Shown here piece by piece: positions 45,156 to 54,511 of a stretch of DNA of 64,000 nucleotides (its first letter is position 1; each line of letters starts with the position of its first letter). Made by a program: the position numbers and the translations under genes. This DNA is from Treponema sp. (lineage in GTDB: Bacteria > Spirochaetota > Spirochaetia > Treponematales > Treponemataceae): NCBI GenBank assembly GCA_016293495.1, contig JAEDED010000005.1, forward strand, positions 60,368-124,367. The letters are read 5' to 3'. The notes under the pieces were generated by a model that saw only the letters and a list, made by a program, of their open reading frames with translations, made no database searches and was not told where the DNA came from.

Positions 45156-46862
45156 ATGAGCCTTAAAAAGTTAATTAAATTAGAACTTATTTCAGCACTT
45201 CTTCTTTCACTGGCAATTCCTAACCAGTTTCTGCTTTTAGGTTCCTTTGTCTGCGGTCTTGCAGCGCTTATTCCGCACTTTATAGCACTTGAAAAGGCAA
45301 AAAACCTTAAACAGACCCTTTTGCTCTGCTTTATCCAGAGCCTTTGTGTTCACCTGCTTTCAAGCGTCTGGCTCAGCTATTTCAAGGATTTTGCATATTT
45401 TACTTACGGCGCTTCTGCTCTTGGAACTGCCACAATCCACATGTTTTTCGGCTTTTTCTTTTACCTCCCAAAAATTCTCAGGACAGATGACCTTTACTTC
45501 GAAAGCCCTTTCAGACGCTTTATAAATTCAAATACCTTCAAGGTAATCTGGTTTAGCTGTGTTTATACAGTATGGGAATTTCAAAAGTCGCACGGTTTTT
45601 TAGCATACCCGTGGGGCACAATCCCGATGTCCTGCTATAACTTGAAGCTTGTAAGTCAGATTACAGATACAACAGGCGTCCGCGGAATTACCTTCCTTTT
45701 CAGCTTCTTCGCCGCAAATATCGGAGTATTCTGCATAGACTTTGTAAACTCAAACGGAAAAAAATCCTACAGAAAGAATTTCAACATATTCAGCGCGACC
45801 CTTTTATTCTTTATGACCGCGACTGTTTACGGACTCATCCAGTATTCCATCGAAAGAGTTCCCGTAAAACATATGAATACCATTTTAGTACAGCAGAACT
45901 ACAATCCGTGGGTTATTCCCGATGACGCACTCAACATTTACGAATCTGAAGCACTTACTCTTAAAGGCGCCGAAGATTTTAAAAAACAGGGCAAAAAACC
46001 TGACCTGGTTGTATGGAGCGAAGGCGTTCTTCACTATCCTTTTCCGAACGGATCTGAGACCCATTACAGATTCTTTCCAGAGCAGAGTGCCCAAAACCCT
46101 GAATTACGCCCTTTGATTCCATTCTTACGCGATATAGATGCAGTAACCGTAATCGGCGGTCCTTACTGCCACAATATGGAAGAACTCAAATTCTCTAATG
46201 CAGCCATTCTTTTCGGCCGTGACGGTCTTTACAAGGATTATTACGCAAAAATACATCTTGTTCCTTTTGCAGAATACATTCCTTTTACGGATAATCCAAT
46301 TATGGCGTTTTTTATGAACTCACTTGTAGGCTTTGCCGTCGGCTGGGTTCCAGGCAATGAATTTAAGGTTTTTCCTGTTGAATTATCTGACTATCCGGGG
46401 CAGAACGTTTCGATTTCGATGCCGATCTGTTTTGAAGATGCGTTTGGAGACATTTTTGCAGGTCTCAAAAAGGCCGGCACAGAGGTTTTTGTAAACATCA
46501 CTGATGATTCGTGGAGCTGCTCGGATGCGGCAGAATACCAGCACTTTATGATTGCCTGGTTCCGTGCAATTGAGTTTCGAACAACTCTTCTTCGCTCTAC
46601 AAATTCCGGTTATACAATTGTAGAAGATCCTGCCGGCCGTATTTTATACGACCTTCCTCTCTTTGAAAGCACATATATGGCTGTTCCTGTGCCGGTTTAT
46701 GAAAATTTCCTCACATTTTATGCTATTTTCGGGGAATGGCTTTCGGGGCTCTGCATTATTTTCATGATTTTAACAGCAATCTGCGTATTCAAAACATTCC
46801 ACGACAGATACATGTCTGTCAAACCACTAATATTGAAAGAACTTTACAAAATTTCATTTTAG
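45156..46862 (+). CDS. lnt: Apolipoprotein N-acyltransferase
   Basis: Lnt adds the third acyl chain to the N-terminal cysteine of lipoproteins at the inner membrane. The 568-residue protein begins with about six to eight membrane helices (residues 1-235). A nitrilase-like domain follows, with the Glu-Lys-Cys triad visible: Glu in VVWSEGVLH, Lys in YYAKIHLVPFAEY, and Cys in MPICFEDAFGD. A final membrane helix closes the chain. It is transcribed divergently from the GHMP kinase; the nrd operon starts about 140 bases downstream. Confidence 0.93.
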   Translation: MSLKKLIKLELISALLLSLAIPNQFLLLGSFVCGLAALIPHFIALEKAKNLKQTLLLCFIQSLCVHLLSSVWLSYFKDFAYFTYGASALGTATIHMFFGFFFYLPKILRTDDLYFESPFRRFINSNTFKVIWFSCVYTVWEFQKSHGFLAYPWGTIPMSCYNLKLVSQITDTTGVRGITFLFSFFAANIGVFCIDFVNSNGKKSYRKNFNIFSATLLFFMTATVYGLIQYSIERVPVKHMNTILVQQNYNPWVIPDDALNIYESEALTLKGAEDFKKQGKKPDLVVWSEGVLHYPFPNGSETHYRFFPEQSAQNPELRPLIPFLRDIDAVTVIGGPYCHNMEELKFSNAAILFGRDGLYKDYYAKIHLVPFAEYIPFTDNPIMAFFMNSLVGFAVGWVPGNEFKVFPVELSDYPGQNVSISMPICFEDAFGDIFAGLKKAGTEVFVNITDDSWSCSDAAEYQHFMIAWFRAIEFRTTLLRSTNSGYTIVEDPAGRILYDLPLFESTYMAVPVPVYENFLTFYAIFGEWLSGLCIIFMILTAICVFKTFHDRYMSVKPLILKELYKISF

Positions 46863-46928
46863 AAATTTTCCGTATAGATAAATTTTTCAAAATTCGCAAC
46901 AAATTTCACCAACATCTTAAAATTTCTC

Positions 46929-46991
46929 TTGTGTATTCATATATAGTGCTATATAATAAACTTACTTCGCTTATAACACTATATACGAAGT
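46929..46991 (+). promoter_or_regulatory. nrd operon promoter with paired NrdR boxes
   Basis: TTGTGT (46929-46934), 17 bases, TATAAT (46952-46957). Two NrdR-box-like 16-mers, 46934-46949 (ending ATATAGTGC) and 46976-46991 (starting ACACTATATA), have centres exactly 42 bases apart, about four helical turns. This is the usual arrangement for cooperative NrdR repression. Confidence 0.75.
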
Positions 46992-47003
46992 AAGGTAAAA
47001 AAG

Positions 47004-47468
47004 ATGCGATGTCCAAATTGTGGCAATAATGATGACAAAGTAATTGAATCTAGGACGCTTGGTGAGGGGGAAATCATACGTCGACGCCGTGAATGCCTCC
47101 AGTGCGGATACAGATTCACAAGCCACGAACGAATCGAAGAAAAGCCTTTTATGGTTGTAAAACGCGACGGCCGTCGCCAGCCTTTTGACAGGGACAAGCT
47201 TGCCAAAGGTATTGAACGCGCCCTCGAAAAACGGCCTATTGCTACTTCAATGACTGACCTAATCGTCAGTGAGATTGAAGACGAAGCACTGATGAAAGGG
47301 CGCATCTCCCGCGAAATTACGACAAGCGAGCTCGGGGAATTAGTACTTGCACGCTTGAGTACAGTAGATAAAGTTGCATACATTAGATTTGCATCTGTAT
47401 ATAAACAATTTAATAACCTTGATGAGTTCATTAACGAGGTAAAAAAGATAGGAGGGGACCTGAAATGA
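47004..47468 (+). CDS. nrdR: Ribonucleotide reductase regulator NrdR
   Basis: NrdR is a zinc-ribbon, ATP-cone repressor that senses (d)ATP and shuts off ribonucleotide reductase genes. The 154-residue protein has the zinc ribbon at its start (MRCPNCGNNDDKVIESR, then CLQCGYRFTSHE). The ATP-cone follows (KPFMVVKRDGRRQPFDRDKL). It overlaps nrdD by four bases (ATGA) and is preceded by paired NrdR boxes, so it probably represses its own operon. Confidence 0.96.
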   Translation: MRCPNCGNNDDKVIESRTLGEGEIIRRRRECLQCGYRFTSHERIEEKPFMVVKRDGRRQPFDRDKLAKGIERALEKRPIATSMTDLIVSEIEDEALMKGRISREITTSELGELVLARLSTVDKVAYIRFASVYKQFNNLDEFINEVKKIGGDLK

Positions 47469-49576
47469 GTGACCAGTCTGTATTCCCAGAATGGAAAAGT
47501 TTCTTAGGAACATCAAAGGACGCTGAAACACAGAGTTTTATCAAAAGCGTCGTAAAAAGATCAGGATCTGTAGTACCTTACGACAGATCAAAAATTGAAA
47601 AGGCTATCGGAAAAGCCATCGAAGCAGTAGAAAAATTCCCTAACCCGGAAAAAGCTTCTGCACTTACAGACGCAGTAGAAGAAAAACTCCGTATTTTGCT
47701 TGCAGGCCGCCGTGCTCATTCCATTCCTGCCATTGAAGAAATCCAGGATCTGGTTGAAACAGCACTTATCGAAAGCAAAGAAGTTGATATTGCAAAAGCA
47801 TATATCCTCTACCGTGCACGTCACGAAGCTGTCCGCGATGCTAAAAACCTCATGGTTGACATCAACTCTACAATGGATGGGTACCTCGGACAGAGCGACT
47901 GGCGCGTAAACGAAAACGCTAACGTTAACTTCTCACTTGGTGGTCTTATCCTCCACAACTCAGGAACAATTACAGCCAACTACTGGCTTAACAATATTTA
48001 CTCAAAAGAAGTAAAAGAAGCTCACAAGACTGCAGCCTTCCATATCCACGACCTTTCTATGTTCTCAGGATACTGTGCAGGATGGTCTTTGCGCCAGCTT
48101 ATCCAGGAAGGTCTCGGTGGTGTTACAGACAAGATTACATCAAGCCCTGCAACTCACCTTTCTACCCTCGTTAACCAGATTGTAAACTTCCTCGGAATCA
48201 TGCAGAACGAATGGGCCGGAGCTCAGGCTTTCAGTTCATTCGATACATATCTTGCACCATTCATCCGTGCAGACAAACTCACCGAAAAACAGGTTCGTCA
48301 GTGCATCCAGAGCTACATCTACGGTGTAAACACACCTAGCCGCTGGGGTTCACAGGCACCGTTTACAAACATCACACTCGACTGGGTATGTCCTGAAGAC
48401 CTCAAGAACAAAAAAGCAATCGTTGGCGGTAAAGAACAGGATTACACATACGGTGACTGTCAGAAAGAAATGGACCTTCTCAACAAAGTTCTCATCGAAC
48501 TCATGATTGAAGGTGATGCAGAAGGACGCGGATTTGCTTACCCTATTCCTACCTACAACATTACAAAAGACTTTGACTGGGAATCAGAAAACGCAAAGCT
48601 TCTCTTTACAATGACAGCTCAGTACGGTACACCTAACTTCCAGAACTTCGTAAACTCAGACCTTAATCCGTCTGACGTACGTTCTATGTGCTGCCGTCTC
48701 CAGCTTGACAAACGGGAACTTCGCCGCCGTGGTGGTGGACTTTTCGGTGCCGATGAATTTACAGGTTCAATCGGTGTTGTTACAATCAACCTTCCACAAA
48801 TTGCATACCTTGCAAACTCAGAAGATGAATTCTTTAAAAGACTTGATTACCTCATGGACCTTGCAAAAGAAAGCCTTTGTGTTAAGAGAAAGGTTATCCA
48901 GCGCCTTTATGACGGCGGACTTTTCCCATATACAAGACGATATCTTAAAACACTTACAAACCACTTCAACACAATCGGTCTGTGCGGTATGAACGAAGCA
49001 TGTCTTAACTTCCTTGGCGTAAACATTACAGATCCAAAGGGAAAAGCCTTTGCAGAAAAAGTTCTTACTCACATGAGAGAAAGAATGCAGGACTACCAGG
49101 AAGAAACAGGAGATCTCTTCAACCTCGAAGCAACTCCTGCAGAATCTACATCTTACCGCCTTGCTCGTCACGACAAGATGCAGTTCCCTGACATCATCAC
49201 AAGCGGAAAAGATGATCCGTTCTATACAAACTCAAGCCAGCTCCCTGTTGACTATACTCCGGACGTTTTCGAAGCACTCGATCACCAGGAATCACTTCAG
49301 ACAAAATATACAGGCGGAACTATGTTCCACGTATTCATGGGTGAATCAATCAAAGACTGGAAGTCATGCGGACAGCTTATTAAGAACATTTCACATAACT
49401 ACCGCATTCCGTTCTTTACAATTTCACCAACATACTCAATCTGCCATATCCATGGTTACTTGAGCGGACAGGTATTTGAATGTCCAAAATGTAAGGCTGA
49501 AAGAGAAATCGAACTTAAAAACAGACTTGCAGAGCTTGAAGCAGAAAAAAGAATACTTCAGGCAAAAAACGGCTAA
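47465..49576 (+). CDS. nrdD: Anaerobic ribonucleotide reductase large chain lacking the glycyl-radical domain
   Basis: Class III reductase makes dNTPs without oxygen. The 703-residue protein has an N-terminal ATP-cone (VVKRSGSVVPYDRSKIEKA). It has the catalytic ten-stranded barrel with an active-site cysteine segment (DVRSMCCRLQLDKREL near residue 400) and the late block SPTYSICHIHGYLSG with CPKC near 680. Complete NrdD proteins continue from this CPxC directly into a glycyl-radical domain. Here the chain instead adds a charged helix (ELKNRLAELEAEKRILQA) and stops. The missing domain is encoded by the next gene. GGAGG before the ATG and the overlap with nrdR support the start. Confidence 0.93.
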   Translation: MSDQSVFPEWKSFLGTSKDAETQSFIKSVVKRSGSVVPYDRSKIEKAIGKAIEAVEKFPNPEKASALTDAVEEKLRILLAGRRAHSIPAIEEIQDLVETALIESKEVDIAKAYILYRARHEAVRDAKNLMVDINSTMDGYLGQSDWRVNENANVNFSLGGLILHNSGTITANYWLNNIYSKEVKEAHKTAAFHIHDLSMFSGYCAGWSLRQLIQEGLGGVTDKITSSPATHLSTLVNQIVNFLGIMQNEWAGAQAFSSFDTYLAPFIRADKLTEKQVRQCIQSYIYGVNTPSRWGSQAPFTNITLDWVCPEDLKNKKAIVGGKEQDYTYGDCQKEMDLLNKVLIELMIEGDAEGRGFAYPIPTYNITKDFDWESENAKLLFTMTAQYGTPNFQNFVNSDLNPSDVRSMCCRLQLDKRELRRRGGGLFGADEFTGSIGVVTINLPQIAYLANSEDEFFKRLDYLMDLAKESLCVKRKVIQRLYDGGLFPYTRRYLKTLTNHFNTIGLCGMNEACLNFLGVNITDPKGKAFAEKVLTHMRERMQDYQEETGDLFNLEATPAESTSYRLARHDKMQFPDIITSGKDDPFYTNSSQLPVDYTPDVFEALDHQESLQTKYTGGTMFHVFMGESIKDWKSCGQLIKNISHNYRIPFFTISPTYSICHIHGYLSGQVFECPKCKAEREIELKNRLAELEAEKRILQAKNG

Positions 49577-49597
49577 AGAAAAAAAGATAACAATTCG

Positions 49598-49655
49598 ATA
49601 CTAAATATGGTGTTAAACACTTGACTTTTTATCAAATACACACTATATTTAGTAT
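49598..49655 (+). promoter_or_regulatory. Second NrdR-box promoter, between nrdD and the glycyl-radical gene
   Basis: TTGACT (49621-49626), 17 bases, TATATT (49644-49649). NrdR-box-like palindromes lie at 49598-49613 (ATACTAAATATGGTGT) and 49640-49655 (ACACTATATTTAGTAT), again 42 bases centre to centre. The second overlaps the -10. It gives the split-off radical subunit and nrdG their own NrdR-controlled transcript. Confidence 0.85.
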
Positions 49656-49679
49656 TACATAGTGTGGGAGGAGACAATT

Positions 49680-50216
49680 ATGGAAACACGTACATTAGAT
49701 CAGGTAGAAGCAGAAATCGCTCAGGTTCAGAACGAACTTAACGACGTACACGGAACACAGACAGAAGTTTATGCTCGCATCGTAGGATACTACCGTGCAG
49801 TTCGCAACTGGAATAAAGGAAAAGCTGACGAATTCAAGCTTCGCAAAATGTTTACATTGGAAGATTCAAACCGCTTTGACGGCGTAGAATCAACAGTTAA
49901 AGCAACTGCAAAAACAGTAAAAGAAGAAGCAAAGGCACAGACAATGACAGCTTCAAACGAAATCGCATCATTTGACCTTTTCGTTAGAAAGACTTGCCCT
50001 AACTGCCCGCCAGTTAAAGCATATATGGCTAACATCAAACTCACAGGAAACATGATTGATGTTGATACAGCTGAAGGTCTTAACGAAGCAGCCCTCAAAG
50101 GCGTATTTGCTGCCCCAACTGTAATCGTTTACAACGCAGCTCACGAAGAAATCGCTCGTGGACACAACGTTGAAGAACTTACAGCAATTTTCGAACCTGC
50201 TGTAGCATTGGCATAA
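49680..50216 (+). CDS. Stand-alone NrdD glycyl-radical domain fused to a glutaredoxin-like domain
   Basis: The 178-residue protein starts at the ATG at 49680 behind GGGAGGAG. Residues 1-25 form a charged helix. Residues 28-56 are the C-terminal radical domain of class III reductases (EVYARIVGYYRAVRNWNKGK), with Gly36 as predicted radical site. A helical linker leads to a redoxin fold, with the redox motif TCPNCP (105-110) and the cis-proline segment AAPTVIVYN near 145. It supplies exactly what NrdD upstream lacks, and adds a likely thiol reductant in the same chain. The gene is followed by nrdG with a one-base overlap. The assignment rests on motifs; the complex is an inference. Confidence 0.88.
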   Translation: METRTLDQVEAEIAQVQNELNDVHGTQTEVYARIVGYYRAVRNWNKGKADEFKLRKMFTLEDSNRFDGVESTVKATAKTVKEEAKAQTMTASNEIASFDLFVRKTCPNCPPVKAYMANIKLTGNMIDVDTAEGLNEAALKGVFAAPTVIVYNAAHEEIARGHNVEELTAIFEPAVALA

Positions 50217-50986
50217 TGACACAGGACGAAATACTTCAAAATACTGCAGGCGTCATGATAAAAACGACGCTTGTAGACTTTCCAGGCAAGGTTGCATGTT
50301 CCTATTTTATGAGGGGCTGCAACCTTCGCTGTCCTTATTGCTATAACGCAGATTTAGTTAAATCAAGTTCATCACTTGACAACAGTCAGGATGATTCTGA
50401 CAGAACCCATCTTGTAACCCCAATAACAATTCTTGAACATCTTTTCAAAAGAAAGCAGTTAATCAACGGCCTTGTAATATCCGGCGGAGAACCGCTTTTA
50501 AATCCTGCCACACCAATTCTGATTAAAGCTGCAAAACAGATGGGAATGGCCATCAAGCTTGACACAAACGGCACACTCCCCGACGCTCTTGAAAGCCTCA
50601 TGTCTAATCCAGAAACCCGTCCTGACTTTGTCGCAATGGATATAAAGACAAGTCCTGACCGTTATGCAGAAAAAATGGGAGTCACAGCAGGCTTTGCACA
50701 AAAAGATATTCCTTCACTTCTAAAGCGCTCAGTAGACCTCATATCGTCTCTAGGCCCTGATAATTACGAAATACGCACAGTTTTAGTTCCGGGCTTAACA
50801 GAACTCGAAGATATCAAAAACATCGCCCAAATGCTTCCACAGAACGCCTCATGGCAGTTTGCACAGTTCCGTAACGAAAACTGCATTGATCCGTCCTACA
50901 ACGAAATACAGCCCTTTATAGACGCTAAATTAAAGGAACTTACGGACTACGCAAAAACATTTATCCCAAAAGCAGCATTACGCTAA
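50216..50986 (+). CDS. nrdG: Anaerobic ribonucleotide reductase activating enzyme (radical SAM)
   Basis: NrdG uses a 4Fe-4S cluster and S-adenosylmethionine to generate the glycyl radical on its partner. The 256-residue protein has the CxxxCxxC cluster motif (RGCNLRCPYCYNADL, about residues 38-52) and the SAM-binding GGEPLLN near residue 90. It overlaps the stop of the glycyl-radical gene (TAATG), so activator and substrate are translationally coupled. Confidence 0.92.
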   Translation: MTQDEILQNTAGVMIKTTLVDFPGKVACSYFMRGCNLRCPYCYNADLVKSSSSLDNSQDDSDRTHLVTPITILEHLFKRKQLINGLVISGGEPLLNPATPILIKAAKQMGMAIKLDTNGTLPDALESLMSNPETRPDFVAMDIKTSPDRYAEKMGVTAGFAQKDIPSLLKRSVDLISSLGPDNYEIRTVLVPGLTELEDIKNIAQMLPQNASWQFAQFRNENCIDPSYNEIQPFIDAKLKELTDYAKTFIPKAALR

Positions 50987-51013
50987 AACCAAATGAAAGC
51001 TGTTTTTTAGTTA

Positions 51014-52138
51014 TCATTTTTTTGCTCCCAGTTTTTTAATTTGACCTGCTAGATAAAGAGGAACATTTACCATATCTTCCTGTTCTTTATACTCAAGAGC
51101 AGAAAATTTGATAGCAAGTTCCGGATTTTTTTCCCTTCTGTATCTCTTGAAACTTGCAGATGTTACGTTTCCACTTGCTTTACATTCAACAGGAATTATC
51201 TGCATTCCGTTCTGCAACAGGAAATCTACTTCATAATTTCTGTCTGGAGAATAATAATGAGGGGAAGCATCAAAAAGAGTTCTGAGCTGCTGTACAGTGT
51301 AATTCTCTGTAAGAGGACCTTTGAACTGAAAATCCTTATTCAGAATAATTGCTTCGTTTGTTACTTCTGCTGCGCATTTTGCAAGTCCAACATCAAAATA
51401 AAATAATTTGAAGCTGGATAAATCTTCAAAGGCTTTAAGCGGATGTTCCGGCTTTGTCACATCATAAATACGAATTACCAGTCCGGCGCTTACAAGCCAT
51501 TCTATTGCTTCTTCAAATTCCCTCGCACGTGCGCCCTGCTTTACACAACCATAAATAAACTTTTCATTCTCTTTAGAAAGCTGACTTACAAGACTTCTGA
51601 AAACAAGAAGTATTCTTCCGGCATTGATTTTACCACTGTGTTTAGAAATATCATTTTCATATAATTCCAGCAGTTCTTTTTGAAGTCTAAGAACAATGCC
51701 TGAATTCTTTTCTGTCATCCATGAATAAACACAGGAAGGCATTCCGCCTACAATGAGATAATTTCTGTACTGTTCAATCAGCTTATCATGCTGAATCTTT
51801 AAAATATCTTCTGGATTTGTTTCTGTTATGTATTTATAAAGACCTGGTGCCAGTGCATTTAAGAATTCTTCAAAATCCATTGGATAGATATTCAGAAGAT
51901 TTACCTTTCCAACCGGATAACTCATTGGCTGAGCAAGAAGCGTACCTAACATACTGCCGGCCGCAATAACATGATATTGATTTGCTTCTTCATTAAAATA
52001 CTTCAGTGAATTTAGAGCTTCCGGACATTCCTGTATTTCATCAAAAATAATTAAATGCTCTTCCGGAAGTATTTTATCTTCCCTAATCGTTCCAAGACTT
52101 TCAATAATTCTGTATGGATCTTTATTTACCTTTATGTC
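51014..52138 (-). pseudogene. DUF4143-type AAA ATPase, N-terminus missing
   Basis: The frame covers the Walker B region (IIFDEIQECPEALNSLKYF), the sensor segment (YHVIAAGS) and the whole C-terminal DUF4143 nuclease-like part (EVDFLLQNGMQIIPVECKAS). It runs to the IS21 target site, where it meets an in-frame TAG. The roughly 80 N-terminal residues with Walker A are not found on the other side of the insertion sequence, so they were deleted as well. An ATG within it (51952) could give a fragment, but without the P-loop. Confidence 0.85.
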
Positions 52139-52279
52139 CTAGTGTTAGCGTCGGGAGAAAATAGCCTCTGCGGGTCAGGCGGAATTAACCAATAAAAGTC
52201 AAAAGAAAAAAGCCATTATCAAATTTATTCAAAAGCCCTAAAATGTTGATTCGACCAAAAATCTCATCGAAGGAGCAAC

Positions 52280-53456
52280 ATGAATGAACAAATAGATAAT
52301 GACCTTAAACTGAGTTTATCACAGGCATTGGATCTTATTAAGACCCGTGAAGGTGCTTCTTTTTCGAATGAGAAAGTAAATCTTGCTGAACTTCAAAGAC
52401 TGACAAACATCTCCAGAGCAAAGCTCAGACGATTAAAGCAAAATGGTTTTGTAGAAAAGCCAAACGGAAACAGAGGAAAAACTTCACAGACAAATGTTCT
52501 GTCTGGTTATGAAGCAGTACTGAATAACTTTCTGAAGACAAATCTGACTAATTCACAGGTCTGTTATGAACGACTGCAGGAAGTTGGTTATGAAGGCGAA
52601 CTTACATCAGTAAAAATGTATATCCAGAAACATAAGCATCTTATTCCAGCAAAGAGACAGATAATTTCTCCACAAGGAAATCGAGGCCGACGTTATTCAA
52701 CAGAGCCAGGACAAAGCTATCAGATGGACTGGGGCATTCAAGTACATGGGAATCCCAAAAACAGTTCTTACGGATAACATGAAGTCCGTTGTAAATAAGC
52801 GGGATGCTGAAGGAAGACCAATCTGGAATAATTATTATGAAGTATTCATGAAGCTTGTCGGCTTTGAAACAAGGCTCTGTAAGCCATATCATCCTTTCAC
52901 AAAAGGGAAAGTTGAACGGCTTGTACAGTTCGTGAAGGGAAATTTTCTTGCAGGAAGAACATTCCTGAATGTCACCGACCTGAATGAACAGGCATTGGAC
53001 TGGTGTAACAGACAGAATTCAAGATACCAGAAAGCATTGAACCTTATTCCAAATGATGTTCATGCGGAAAAATGTCTCCTGGTAGCGGCAGAACTTAAGA
53101 AACGCGAGGAACTGTTTGTATATCTATGTCCGGAAAGACGCATTTCCTTTGACGGCTTTGTGAACTATGAAGGCAGACGTTTCGGAGTTCCGTACACATA
53201 CACACAGAAAACGGTGCATGTATACAGGCATGGCCATGAACTTCTGATTTATTCTGAAGACATGAAGCAAAAGCTTGCTACGCATGAAGTAACCTGGAGC
53301 CGCTATGACAGCTACTGCAAGGATCAGTATGCCAGACCTGACCAGCCTGAAGAATTCCCTACGGCAGATGTAAAGACTCTGATAGAGCAGATAATGCAGC
53401 CTGACGAAGAAGACTATTTTGACCAGTTCGATTTCAGTGGAGGAGATGATGAATAG
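52280..53456 (+). pseudogene. istA: IS21 transposase istA with internal deletion
   Basis: The first frame (from 52280) has the N-terminal HTH and the first catalytic region ending in YQMDWG. It then reads out of frame and stops at 52777. The second frame (about 52741-53456) resumes with MGIPKTVLTDNMKSV, containing the second catalytic Asp, then the IstA C-terminus. Normal IstA has about 45 residues between these points (family knowledge), so a frame-changing deletion removed part of the DDE core. Confidence 0.88.
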
Positions 53457-54261
53457 CGATATTATTTCCTCATTGGGCAACAGTCTTGATGTTCTGAAGA
53501 TGAAGATTACGGAACAAGAAATTGCCGATTACATGATTGAAAGAGAATTCTCTGACTTACAGATGCAGGCAGTTTCGGAAGTTTTCGCAGAGTTTGCAGC
53601 CAGAAAAGAGGAAGCCTCAGTGAATTTTCTCTTAAAATGCTCAAGACTCCCGATGAAAAATCCCAAGACTTTCGAGAATTTTGATTTTTCGGAACTTTCG
53701 GGAAAGGGACTTGAAAAGCTAAAGGGAATCACAACTCTGGCACCACTTTATGCTCACAAAAATCTTGCTTTTATTGGACCCGCAGGGACCGGCAAAACGC
53801 ATCTTGCAATGGCATTTGGTTATGAATGCTGCAGGAGAATGCTGAAGACTTATTTCATCAAGATGACGGAACTGAACGACATGTTTACCGAAGCACGTAA
53901 ATATGGCCGTGAGAACAGAGTCATAAGTTCTCTCGTGAAGCCATCCTGCCTCGTGATTGATGAAGTCGGTTATTGTAATTTCGATACAGAAAATACAAGG
54001 CTTTTCTTCGACATGATTGACCGCCGCTACAACAAAGAAGGCAACTTCAACATAATTTTCACCAGCAACAAGCAACCAAAGTTCTGGAAACAATGCTTTG
54101 CAGAAGAAGATACTTTAAAATGTGCTATGGACAGAATCTTTGATGATGTAATGATTTTCAATTTCTCTGGTTCAAGTCACCGCGGTCAGAAGCGCGAAGC
54201 ATTCAACCTGACTACGAGAAAAGTGCAAACTGTAACTGACAGCATTCAGGAAATCGAATAA
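53449..54261 (+). CDS. istB: IS21 helper ATPase IstB
   Basis: IstB is the AAA+ ATPase that directs IS21 target capture. I choose the ATG at 53449 (MNSDIISS), directly after GGAGGA and overlapping the istA stop. Walker A (FIGPAGTGKTHLAMAFG) and Walker B (SCLVIDEVGY) are intact, and the length is normal (270 residues). It appears functional even though istA is broken. Confidence 0.92.
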   Translation: MNSDIISSLGNSLDVLKMKITEQEIADYMIEREFSDLQMQAVSEVFAEFAARKEEASVNFLLKCSRLPMKNPKTFENFDFSELSGKGLEKLKGITTLAPLYAHKNLAFIGPAGTGKTHLAMAFGYECCRRMLKTYFIKMTELNDMFTEARKYGRENRVISSLVKPSCLVIDEVGYCNFDTENTRLFFDMIDRRYNKEGNFNIIFTSNKQPKFWKQCFAEEDTLKCAMDRIFDDVMIFNFSGSSHRGQKREAFNLTTRKVQTVTDSIQEIE

Positions 54262-54368
54262 AATTAAATTGGAAGATGGGATTTTTGGTCATTTTCATCT
54301 GACTAAAATTGGCGATTTTCTCCCGACTCGGAGTGGTTAAATTCGCCGGACTCTAACACTAGCATAGA

Positions 54369-54444
54369 TTACACATTTTTGCAAAATATCACAATGGTAT
54401 TTTACACGTTTTTACACAGAAAATATGATTTATTTTACACATTT
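54369..54444. repeat. Cluster of TTTTACAC-like repeats
   Basis: Four near-copies of TTTTACAC or TTACACA occur within about 75 bases, just outside the IS21 right end and upstream of the WYL remnant. They may be operator half-sites for a regulator. No gene is visible between 54363 and 54511. Confidence 0.4.
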
Positions 54445-54511
54445 CCGCATAAAGCAATCTGTAATTCCATAGCAGGAAGAGAATAACCATATGAAGGCAA
54501 AATTTCTTTAG

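Larger units (their letters stand above)
52143..54358 (+). mobile_element. IS21-family insertion sequence with 4-base target duplication
   Basis: The element is 2216 bases, bounded by inverted ends starting TGTTAG (left TGTTAGCGTCGGGAG; right end, read inward, TGTTAGAGTCCGGCG). CTAG is duplicated on both sides (52139-52142 and 54359-54362). It contains an istA-istB pair in the usual overlapping order. istA is internally deleted, so the copy probably cannot move by itself. Confidence 0.92.

Noticed and set aside
52746..53456. A separate intact DDE transposase gene
   Set aside because: It is only the C-terminal part of IstA; its apparent ATG lies inside the conserved MGIPK segment.
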